Origin: JAVBLG01 sp031553655
GTDB lineage: Bacteria > Desulfobacterota > Desulfovibrionia > Desulfovibrionales > Desulfovibrionaceae
Direction of reading: 5' to 3'
Length of the DNA: 32,214 nucleotides
Assembly: GCA_031553655.1 (NCBI GenBank)
Contig: JAVBLG010000071.1
Coordinates: 1 to 32,214, forward strand
Shown: in pieces, positions 13,676 to 21,494 of the stretch
Position numbering within the stretch: position 1 is the stretch's first letter
Layout of the letters: each line of letters opens with the position of its first letter
The notes under the pieces: generated by a model
Told to the model about the DNA's origin: nothing
The model's database searches: none
What the model saw: the letters and a program-made list of their open reading frames with translations, nothing else
Translations under genes and position numbers: made by a program

Positions 13676-16573
13676 ATGCGACTGAATATAAAATTCGCTA
13701 TGGCCTTTGTAAGCCTTGTGTTGGTATCGGTAATATTGGTTTTTATCGGCATCAGCGGCATCAACTTTCAGGTGAGCACAGGCAAGACGGTTTTTGAAGG
13801 ATCTCTTGTTCCGGTGGCCAATCTGGCCAAAATGATGATCAAGTTCGATGCATTGCACAGTGATCTGCGCGATATGGTCGAAGCCGACACGCTGGCCAAG
13901 GCGGATTGGGCCTTCATAAAGATGAAAGTGCCCATGCGTGACTACGATGATTTGATGGAACAATATATAAGAACCATACCCAATAATCCCCTTACAGCTG
14001 ACGAAAAACGAAAAATAGTTGAGGACATAAAAGAGCAAGAGCAACAACTGGTGGAAAGGTTGGTCCGAGTGGCCGAGCTTTCCCGTACCGGTGAGCAGGC
14101 AGAGTCCATAGCCCTGTTCGAGCGCGATCTCAAGCCGGTAATCCAGTTGATGAGCGCCAATATAAGACTTCTTGTGGACGTATCCATACAAGACGCCGCC
14201 ACTCTTGGCGGCGAAATGGAGTCTGCCCGCAAAAGCGCCATGTTTTACATGTTTATGGCTCTGATGCTGGGGATGGCGACCTCGGCCGTGATATGCCTTG
14301 TGCTGCGCTATTTTGTGGTAAAGGCTCAGGATGAGCAACAGAAAGCCTACAGGGACACAGCTGCTGTTTTCAGCGAAATACCCGCGCCCATATGCGTTGT
14401 GTGCCGCGACGGAGGGTTGATTCTTGACGCCAACGCGGCATTTTTGAACCTTTGTTCCTCAACCGGGCGTATTGATATCATCGGTTCGTCCGTGCCCGAA
14501 TATTTCGAGCTGCCCGGCGGCGAATCCATAATCGAAAAACTGCGTCAGGGCTCCGGTTTCAAATGCGTTCTCAAGGGCAGAAAAGGCGTCTTGAGTGAAA
14601 TGGAAATGTTTTCCAAGCCCTTTGTTTTTCAGGATAGAGAGTCTTTTGCCGTTTTTTGCATGGATCTTACCAGGCAGCGCTTGCAAGAGCGCGCTCTAAA
14701 GGATGCTGTAACCGCCGCCGAAGAGGCCTCGCGCATGAAGTCGGCTTTTGTGGCTAATATCAGCCATGAAATAAGAACTCCGCTCAACGGGGTGATCGGT
14801 TTTGCGGAACTGGCCCTAGATGAGAGAGGGCTTTCGGCCAACATAAAGGATTTTTTGGATAAAATTCGCATCAGCGCTAACGGCCTGCTGAGCATCATTA
14901 ACGATGTGCTGGATATTTCCAAGATCGAATCGGGTAAGATGGAGCTGGAAAAGACAGAGTTCGACCTTGGAGAAGTCTTTACCCAGTGTGAGGTCATAAC
15001 CAGAGCCAATGCGGGGGAAAGGGATGTCAAACTTGATTTTGACAACAAGGATTGCCCGGACAATCTGATAATAGGCGATCCCACCAAGCTGCGTCAGGTG
15101 CTGCTTAATCTGCTGTCCAACGCCATCAAGTTCACCAACTGTGGGGTTGTGCGCATGTCTTCCACGCTCTTGCGGCGTGAGGACAACAGCATAACCATAA
15201 AGTTCGAAGTGCGGGACAGCGGCATAGGTATGAGCGCGGAACAGCTGGAAAAGATTTTTCTGCCTTTCACCCAGGCCGACAGCAGTACCACCCGCAAATA
15301 TGGCGGCACCGGCCTGGGGCTGGCCATTACCAAAAGCATCATAGAGATGATGGGCGGTTCCTTGCGGGCGGAAAGCACGCTCGGTCTGGGCAGCTGTTTC
15401 AGCTTTACCCTTTCCTTCGGCCTGTCCGATAAGTCGGCCGTGGGCAATGCGGTTTGCGAAAATACGGTCGGACAAAGACCGATTTTTTCCGGAAGCGTGC
15501 TGGTTTGTGAAGATAATGCCATCAATCAGCAGGTTATAACCGGGCATCTGGCCAGAATCGGCCTTGAAACCTCGCTGGCGTCCAATGGCGAGGCAGGGAT
15601 AGCTCTGTTCAAAGAACGCATAGCCGCAGGCGAGCCCTTTGATATTATTTTGATGGACATACACATGCCGGTCATGGATGGTTTGTGCGCCACACGCATG
15701 CTTGTGGACGCAGGCTGCAAAATTCCCATAATAGCCATGACCGCCAATGCCATGTTGGAAGACAGAAAGTTATACCTCAGCAGGGGCATGTGCGATTATA
15801 TCGGTAAGCCGTTCAAGTCCAGGGAGTTGTGGGATTGCCTGCAAAAATATCTGGATCCGGTGGACTTTGTTTCCCTGTCGGGCGGTTCCGGCGCTGAAAC
15901 AGCGCCTGCGCAAACGATGCAATACGAGGGCGGAGTGAGCGAAGAAGCTTCGCCTTCCTCTTCCCTAAAAGAGCAGCTCAAGGGCGGCGTAATCGACTAT
16001 GCTCTGGGGCTGGAGCATTCGGCAGGCAGTGAAGAGCTTTATCGTAACCTTCAAGTTGATTTTGTGAGGGCGAATAAGAACCTGCCGGATGAATTGCGCG
16101 AAGCGATCCGGGTCGGGGACATAAAATCGGCCCACCGTATTGCTCATAGCCTGAAGAGCGTGTCCGGCACCATAGGCGCGGGCAGTCTGCAACAGGCCGC
16201 GTGCGCTGTGGAAACAGATCTGGCGGCGGGTAATGCGGCGCTCGCTGAAGGGCGAATCAAGACTTTGGAAGAAGAACTTGCTCTGGTACTTTCCGAATTG
16301 TCTTTGCTGAACGCGGGTGTGGCCGAGGATAAAAAAGAAGCCGTAAACAGCGAGCTAAACAGGAAAAATGCCTTGATTTTGCTCAATCGACTTGAGCCGC
16401 TGCTCAAGCGAGGCAATTCCGAGAGCAGCGATTTGATTGGGGAAATTTTTTTGCACCTTGGGCCTTTGGGGGGGCACTGCGAACTGCTGGCCACGCAAAT
16501 AGAAGATTTTGAATTTGAAAGCGCCTATGAAACTGTTTTAACCATCAAAAAAACATTGGAAAACGAGGCATAA
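13676..16573 (+). CDS. Hybrid sensor histidine kinase (PAS-HisKA-HATPase-REC-HPt)
   Basis: A 965-residue inner-membrane phosphorelay sensor. Helix 1 spans about 7-29; a mainly helical periplasmic part spans 30-185 (four-helix-bundle type, not Cache); helix 2 spans about 188-212. A PAS domain follows at about 225-330. HisKA has NISHEIRTPL with His364; the ATPase has NLLSNAIKFTN, DSGIGMS, FLPFTQAD and GGTGLGLAI (about 478-550). The receiver has CEDNAINQQV and Asp661 in LMDIHMPVMDG. HPt has AHRIAHSLKSVSGTIGA with His824. The last ~70 residues form a further helical segment also present in the kinase at 21478-24408. A binding lipoprotein starts 5 bases after the stop and is likely its ligand carrier. 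Its output regulator is not in the window. Confidence 0.95.
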   Translation: MRLNIKFAMAFVSLVLVSVILVFIGISGINFQVSTGKTVFEGSLVPVANLAKMMIKFDALHSDLRDMVEADTLAKADWAFIKMKVPMRDYDDLMEQYIRTIPNNPLTADEKRKIVEDIKEQEQQLVERLVRVAELSRTGEQAESIALFERDLKPVIQLMSANIRLLVDVSIQDAATLGGEMESARKSAMFYMFMALMLGMATSAVICLVLRYFVVKAQDEQQKAYRDTAAVFSEIPAPICVVCRDGGLILDANAAFLNLCSSTGRIDIIGSSVPEYFELPGGESIIEKLRQGSGFKCVLKGRKGVLSEMEMFSKPFVFQDRESFAVFCMDLTRQRLQERALKDAVTAAEEASRMKSAFVANISHEIRTPLNGVIGFAELALDERGLSANIKDFLDKIRISANGLLSIINDVLDISKIESGKMELEKTEFDLGEVFTQCEVITRANAGERDVKLDFDNKDCPDNLIIGDPTKLRQVLLNLLSNAIKFTNCGVVRMSSTLLRREDNSITIKFEVRDSGIGMSAEQLEKIFLPFTQADSSTTRKYGGTGLGLAITKSIIEMMGGSLRAESTLGLGSCFSFTLSFGLSDKSAVGNAVCENTVGQRPIFSGSVLVCEDNAINQQVITGHLARIGLETSLASNGEAGIALFKERIAAGEPFDIILMDIHMPVMDGLCATRMLVDAGCKIPIIAMTANAMLEDRKLYLSRGMCDYIGKPFKSRELWDCLQKYLDPVDFVSLSGGSGAETAPAQTMQYEGGVSEEASPSSSLKEQLKGGVIDYALGLEHSAGSEELYRNLQVDFVRANKNLPDELREAIRVGDIKSAHRIAHSLKSVSGTIGAGSLQQAACAVETDLAAGNAALAEGRIKTLEEELALVLSELSLLNAGVAEDKKEAVNSELNRKNALILLNRLEPLLKRGNSESSDLIGEIFLHLGPLGGHCELLATQIEDFEFESAYETVLTIKKTLENEA

Positions 16574-16578
16574 TTTTT

Positions 16579-17730
16579 ATGAGGGGCGGAATTGCGACTG
16601 TATTTGCGGGTTTTATGGCATTTTTTTTCATTTCCGGATGTTCCGAGTCACCAAAAGAGGTGATAAAAATAGGCCACGCGGTTGATCTGACCGGCAATAA
16701 TTCCAGTTGGGGCATAGCGGAAAAAAAGGCCATTGCCATGCGCATTGAAAAGATCAATGCCGCCGGGGGAGTGCTTGGGCGCAAGCTTCTGCTGGTGTCT
16801 TACGACACCAGAGCCAATGCCGCTGAAGGAGCAAAAATTACGCAACGGTTGATTTCCGAAGGCTCTTGCGCCATTATCGGCCCCGATCAGAGTGATGTGG
16901 CCATTGCCATGGGGGAAATAGCCGAAGCGGGCAAAGTGCCCTTTGTGGGCACGGCCACTACCAATCCCAAGGTGACTATGGACGCGGCAACCGGCGAGCC
17001 GCGCAAATTCGCCTTCAGGGCCTGCGTTACCGACATCTGGCAGGGGAAGGCCGTGGCTCTGTTCGCTACCAGAGATTTGGGGCATAAAACAGCCGGGGTC
17101 ATCTGCCAGGATCGTTCCGAATATTCGCTGGGACTTGGCAAATTTTTTGCGCAAGAGTTCGAAAATCTGGGTGGGAAAGTGCTGGCCAAGGAAGTTTTTC
17201 AGCCAAAGGAAATAGATTTTCGGGCCATACTGGGAAAAATGAAGGAACTTGATCCAGACGTTCTTTTTGTGCCCACCACACAGCAGGAAGCGGCTCTGAT
17301 GATGAAGCAGGCGTCGGAAATGGGCCTTCGGGCGCGCTTCATCGGGGCCGATAATTGGGGCAGCATTGATCTGATGACTCTGGGCGGTCCCGCGGTGGAA
17401 GGCTCTTTTTCAGTAAACCACATGGATCTGGCCGATCCGGCCATACAAGCTTTTATCAAGGAATATAAAGCTGAATATAATGAAAACCCGATTCTGCCCA
17501 ATGCCATAATGGGCGTGGACGCCCTTTATATGATTATTGACAGCATAACCAGGGCCGGAAGCTCCCATCCGGTAAAAATAGCTGAGCAGCTGGAAAAAGT
17601 TAAGAATGTTCCTGTGTTATCCGGGAATATGACAATTGATCCGGCCACGCACAGCCCGCTTGACAGATACCTGGTCATACAGCAGGCGCGGGGCAATGAT
17701 TTTGTTTTTTACAAGAAAATTGTTCCTTAA
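16579..17730 (+). CDS. Substrate-binding lipoprotein of the branched-chain amino acid (LivJ-like) type
   Basis: A 383-residue periplasmic binding protein anchored by a lipid. The N-terminus is a signal with lipobox ISGC (Cys21). The mature part has the type I binding-protein fold: IKIGHAVDLTGNNSSWG, AAGGVLGRKLLLVSYDTRAN, CAIIGPDQSDVAIAMGEIAE, KVPFVGTATTNP and LFVPTTQQEAALMMKQASEM. No permease or ATPase gene is near. It starts 5 bases after a hybrid histidine kinase, so it more likely delivers a ligand to that sensor than feeds a transporter; this is inference from context. The ligand is unknown, with amino acids, amides or urea-like compounds possible. recD2 follows after 32 bases in the same direction. 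Confidence 0.92.
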   Translation: MRGGIATVFAGFMAFFFISGCSESPKEVIKIGHAVDLTGNNSSWGIAEKKAIAMRIEKINAAGGVLGRKLLLVSYDTRANAAEGAKITQRLISEGSCAIIGPDQSDVAIAMGEIAEAGKVPFVGTATTNPKVTMDAATGEPRKFAFRACVTDIWQGKAVALFATRDLGHKTAGVICQDRSEYSLGLGKFFAQEFENLGGKVLAKEVFQPKEIDFRAILGKMKELDPDVLFVPTTQQEAALMMKQASEMGLRARFIGADNWGSIDLMTLGGPAVEGSFSVNHMDLADPAIQAFIKEYKAEYNENPILPNAIMGVDALYMIIDSITRAGSSHPVKIAEQLEKVKNVPVLSGNMTIDPATHSPLDRYLVIQQARGNDFVFYKKIVP

Positions 17731-17762
17731 ATACATAGCTTTTAGTTCTCAAGGATATTCAC

Positions 17763-19952
17763 ATGGGTCAGCTTCCCGGCCTTGAGCCGATGGAAATATG
17801 CGGGGCGGTTGAACGCGTTGTTTTTCATAATGCGGAGAACGGCTTTTCTATTTTGCGTTTGATGCCCGATGGGGCCAAAGACGCGGTGACCATTGTGGGG
17901 CGTATTCCGTCACCAGGAGCGGGCTCGCGTCTGAAGGTTCGCGGCGAATGGGTGGAAAACCCGCGTTTCGGACGGCAGTTTAAGGTTGAAAGTCATGAGG
18001 AAATCATGCCTTCGGGGGTGGACAGCATTCGCCTTTATCTTTCTTCGGGATTGATTAAGGGCGTGGGGCCGAGCATGGCCGCCAAAATAGTGAAAAAATT
18101 CGGCGAAGACACCATAAGAGTACTGGACGAAGAACCGGATCTGCTGCTTTCCATACCAGGCATAGGGGTTAAAAACTTCACGCGCATCAAAGAAACCTGG
18201 GGCGAACACCGAGGCATAAGGGAATTAATGCTGTTTTTGCAGCCGCACGGAGTAAGCCCGGCCTATGCCGTGCGCGTATATCGCCACTATGGGCGCGATG
18301 CTCTGGGCCTTGTGCGCGAAAATCCCTATCGCATGGCCATGGATGTGCATGGCATAGGCTTTGCCAGCGCTGACGCTGTAGCCACCCAACTTGGTTTTGC
18401 CGCTGACAGCCCGCTCAGAGCCGAGGCCGCGCTTTTGTATTCCCTGCTGCGCCTTTGCGACGAAGGCCATGTTTATGTTCCCAAAGACAAACTCTTTTCC
18501 TCTGCCGCAAGTCTTGTTGGGCTGGATGACGAACTGTGCGAAGAAGGCCTGGCCGGGCTTTTGCGCGACGAGCGTGTGGTGCTTGAGGAACAGGATGGCG
18601 AAGAGGCTGTATACCCTCGCCGTCTTTATTTTTATGAAACCAAAACGTCGTTTTACCTCAAACGTATACTCAATTCTCCCCGTTCGGTCAGTTTCAATAA
18701 TGCCGACGCTATAATCGCCGAGGTGCTGGCCGGTTTAACCATGACTCTTGCTCCGGAGCAGGAAGAAGCCGTACGCGCCACCACCCGTTCCAAGGTTCAG
18801 GTTATTACCGGGGGGCCTGGCACCGGCAAAACCACCATCATAAAGGCTATAATCAGCGTATTTTCCAGGGCCAGGGCCAAAATTTTGCTGGCCGCGCCAA
18901 CCGGGCGCGCAGCCAAGCGTATGGCCGAAACCTGTGGGCAGGAATCCAAAACCATTCACCGCCTGCTGGAATATTCCCCGCAGGAGGACGAGTTTGCCCG
19001 CAACGAAAGCAATCCGCTGGCCTGCGGTCTTTTGATTGTGGATGAGGCTTCGATGATGGACGCCATGCTGTTTTTCCATCTGCTGAAAGCCGTGCCTCTG
19101 GGGGCCACGGTGGTGCTGGTGGGCGACGTGCATCAGCTGCCTTCAGTGGGGCCGGGCAATGTGCTCAGCGATATCATCGAATCCGGGGCCACGCCGGTGG
19201 CCAGGCTGTATGAAATTTTTCGTCAGTCAGCGGAAAGCCGCATTATATGCCATGCCCACATGATTAATAACGGCGAGGTTCCGCCTCTGGAATCGTCACG
19301 CGACGTGTTGTCGGATTTTTACTTCATATACAAGAGCAATCCGGAAGAAGCGGCGGCGATGATCGTGGACCTGGTGCGCAACCATATCCCCAGACGTTTT
19401 CACCTTGATCCTCTCAATGACGTGCAGGTGCTCACCCCCATGCACAAGGGTTCGGTGGGGGCCATGAATCTCAATAATCTGTTGCAGGAGGCCCTGAACC
19501 CTCAAAAAAGCGGGCCGTGTCTGCAAAGGGGCGACCGCCGGTATCTTGTGGGCGACAAGGTCATGCAGGTTCGCAACAATTATGATAAAGATGTTTTTAA
19601 CGGCGACATCGGGCGCATAACCTTTATCGACCCCGAAGACAAGAGCGCCACAGTGCGTTATGACGACCGCACGGCACTGTATGAAGGCTCGGAGCTGGAC
19701 GAGATAATTCCGGCCTATGCCATTTCAGTGCACAAATCCCAGGGCTCGGAATATCCGGCCGTGGTTATTCCGCTGATGATGCAGCATTATATGCTTTTAC
19801 AGCGCAATCTTATTTATACGGCGGTGACCAGAGGCAAAAAGTTGGTGATTCTGGTGGGTGAAAAAAAGGCGTTGTCCATGGCCGTAAAAAACAACCGCAT
19901 GCTGAAAAGACATACTCGCCTGGCGTGTAGGCTAAGAGAATCTTGCGAGTGA
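17763..19952 (+). CDS. recD2: RecD2-type ATP-dependent DNA helicase
   Basis: A 729-residue 5'-3' superfamily 1B helicase of the RecBC-independent type, linked to DNA repair. The N-terminal OB-like and helix-hairpin-helix region has GLIKGVGPSMAAKIVKKFG (97-114), IPGIGVKNFTRIK (131-143) and VHGIGFASADAVA (195-207), characteristic of RecD2. The helicase core has GGPGTGKT (350-357), APTGRAAKRM, VDEASMMD with Walker B DEAS (427-430), GDVHQLPSVGPGNVL and the C-terminal YAISVHKSQGSEYPAVVIP and LIYTAVTRGKK. AAGGATA precedes the ATG. The stop codon lies in the loop of a 12-bp hairpin. RecD of RecBCD lacks the long N-terminal region, so RecD2 is the better name. Confidence 0.95.
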   Translation: MGQLPGLEPMEICGAVERVVFHNAENGFSILRLMPDGAKDAVTIVGRIPSPGAGSRLKVRGEWVENPRFGRQFKVESHEEIMPSGVDSIRLYLSSGLIKGVGPSMAAKIVKKFGEDTIRVLDEEPDLLLSIPGIGVKNFTRIKETWGEHRGIRELMLFLQPHGVSPAYAVRVYRHYGRDALGLVRENPYRMAMDVHGIGFASADAVATQLGFAADSPLRAEAALLYSLLRLCDEGHVYVPKDKLFSSAASLVGLDDELCEEGLAGLLRDERVVLEEQDGEEAVYPRRLYFYETKTSFYLKRILNSPRSVSFNNADAIIAEVLAGLTMTLAPEQEEAVRATTRSKVQVITGGPGTGKTTIIKAIISVFSRARAKILLAAPTGRAAKRMAETCGQESKTIHRLLEYSPQEDEFARNESNPLACGLLIVDEASMMDAMLFFHLLKAVPLGATVVLVGDVHQLPSVGPGNVLSDIIESGATPVARLYEIFRQSAESRIICHAHMINNGEVPPLESSRDVLSDFYFIYKSNPEEAAAMIVDLVRNHIPRRFHLDPLNDVQVLTPMHKGSVGAMNLNNLLQEALNPQKSGPCLQRGDRRYLVGDKVMQVRNNYDKDVFNGDIGRITFIDPEDKSATVRYDDRTALYEGSELDEIIPAYAISVHKSQGSEYPAVVIPLMMQHYMLLQRNLIYTAVTRGKKLVILVGEKKALSMAVKNNRMLKRHTRLACRLRESCE

Positions 19953-19989
19953 AACGAGCAAGATTCTCTGGCCGCCCGTAAAAGGCGGC
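19935..19989 (+). repeat. Hairpins on the recD2 stop codon
   Basis: AGAGAATCTTGC (19935-19946) pairs perfectly with GCAAGATTCTCT (19958-19969), with the TGA stop in the loop, and GCCGCC (19971-19976) pairs with GGCGGC (19984-19989). The second stem and the following GGAGGCC resemble the last stem behind aroC. It is shorter than the hisI and aroC structures. No T run follows, and the rest of the gap to selA shows nothing else. Confidence 0.7.
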
Positions 19990-20072
19990 GGAGGCCGATC
20001 CGCTTCGAGTTCAAGAGTAGCCTCGGGTAATGAACAATTTTAGAAATCAGAATTGAACCTGGTGAACATAAT

Positions 20073-21494
20073 ATGAGCAAATTGTATCGTTTTCTGCCGT
20101 CCATGGTTATCTGTCTTGCTGAAGTTGAAAAGAATTTTCAAGATTTTAAATATCTGCCCAGGCCCCTGCTGCGCGAGTTGATTAACGGATTTTTGGACCG
20201 AAAGCGTGAGCTGATCGCGGCCGGGGTCCTTTCTGACCCCGCCGATTTGGCTCTGCCCGCCATTCTGCCGGATATGCTGACCCATGTGCGCAACGGGCTG
20301 AGGCCCTCTCTGCGTCGGGTGATCAATGCCGCCGGGGTGGTGGTGCATACCAATATGGGCCGCTCGGTTCTGGCTGAGGAGGCCGCTGCCGCCGCCATGC
20401 TGGCCGCCGCCAATTACAGCAATCTGGAGCTTGATCTGGCCACGGGCGAGCGCGGCAGCCGCTATAGCCACATAAGCGATCTCATTTGCGCGGTCACCGG
20501 GGCCGAAAGCGCCATCGCCGTCAACAATAATGCAGCCGCCGTGCTTCTGGCGCTCGATTCCGTGTGCCGGGGCGGCGAGGTTATTGTTTCGCGTGGGGAG
20601 CTGGTGGAAATAGGCGGCAGTTTCCGTATTCCAGAAGTTATGGCCAAAAGCGGGGCTGTTTTGCGCGAAGTGGGGGCCACCAACCGCACCCATGTTTACG
20701 ATTATGAAAATGCAATTAATGAAAATACCCGCGCCCTTATGCGCGTGCACACTTCGAACTACCGCATAATCGGTTTTCATAGTGTGCCTTCGCTGGTCGA
20801 ACTCTCCGCCCTGGGGCGCAAGCACGGGGTTCCGGTAATCGAAGACCTGGGCAGCGGTTGCCTTATTGATCTGTCGCCTTTTGGCCTTCCCGGCGAACCA
20901 ACGGTACGCTCGGTGGTAGAGGGAGGGGCCGCCCTGGTGACTTTTTCCGGCGACAAGGTGCTGGGGGGGCCGCAAGCGGGCATAATAGCTGGAAAAAGGG
21001 AATATATTGACAAAATCAGAGCCAATCATCTGCTGCGCGCCCTGCGACTGGACAAATTGACCCTGGCCGCTCTGGAGGCCACTCTGCGCCTGTACCTCGA
21101 CCCGGAACTGGCCCGGCGCAAAGTGCCCACACTGGCCATGCTCACGGCGTCCAAAGAAGAATTGGCCGTCAGGGCCGGGCGCTTGGCCCGCCGCCTGCGT
21201 GCCAAATTGGGCAAGGGGGCCGCTGTCAGTGTGGCGGACGGAGTGTCACGGGTGGGTGGCGGGGCTTTTCCCGAACGTGATCTACCCACCGCTCTGGTTA
21301 GGGTGCGGCCGAGAAGTTGTTCGGCCGAAGCCCTTAAAGCGGCGTTGCTCAAGGCTGATCCGCCCATTCTGGCCCGCATTGAGGACGATGCGCTTTGCCT
21401 TGACCCGCGCACCCTGAATGATGCCGATTTCAGTTTGCTTGCGGCCGCGATTGCGTTCCACGTCACTCACGGCGCGCCTAATCAGGAGAGTTGA
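20073..21494 (+). CDS. selA: L-seryl-tRNA(Sec) selenium transferase
   Basis: SelA converts Ser-tRNA(Sec) to Sec-tRNA(Sec) with selenophosphate, using PLP. The 473 residues are full length. Blocks seen are RRVINAAGVVVHTNMGRSVL (81-100), NYSNLELDLATGERGSRYSH (114-133), VNNNAAAVLLAL, SRGELVEIGGSFRIPEVM and EVGATNRTH. The PLP lysine is Lys295 in TFSGDKVLGGPQAG, and the start gives the same residue number as reported for E. coli. There is no strong ribosome binding site (GGTG nearby). The organism therefore probably makes selenoproteins, but selB, selD and tRNA(Sec) are not in the window. Its end overlaps the end of the opposing kinase gene by 17 bases. Confidence 0.97.
   Translation: MSKLYRFLPSMVICLAEVEKNFQDFKYLPRPLLRELINGFLDRKRELIAAGVLSDPADLALPAILPDMLTHVRNGLRPSLRRVINAAGVVVHTNMGRSVLAEEAAAAAMLAAANYSNLELDLATGERGSRYSHISDLICAVTGAESAIAVNNNAAAVLLALDSVCRGGEVIVSRGELVEIGGSFRIPEVMAKSGAVLREVGATNRTHVYDYENAINENTRALMRVHTSNYRIIGFHSVPSLVELSALGRKHGVPVIEDLGSGCLIDLSPFGLPGEPTVRSVVEGGAALVTFSGDKVLGGPQAGIIAGKREYIDKIRANHLLRALRLDKLTLAALEATLRLYLDPELARRKVPTLAMLTASKEELAVRAGRLARRLRAKLGKGAAVSVADGVSRVGGGAFPERDLPTALVRVRPRSCSAEALKAALLKADPPILARIEDDALCLDPRTLNDADFSLLAAAIAFHVTHGAPNQES

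Noticed and set aside
19953..20072. tRNA(Sec) gene near selA
   Set aside because: The gap holds hairpins on the recD2 stop but no cloverleaf, no long variable arm and no TCA anticodon stem.
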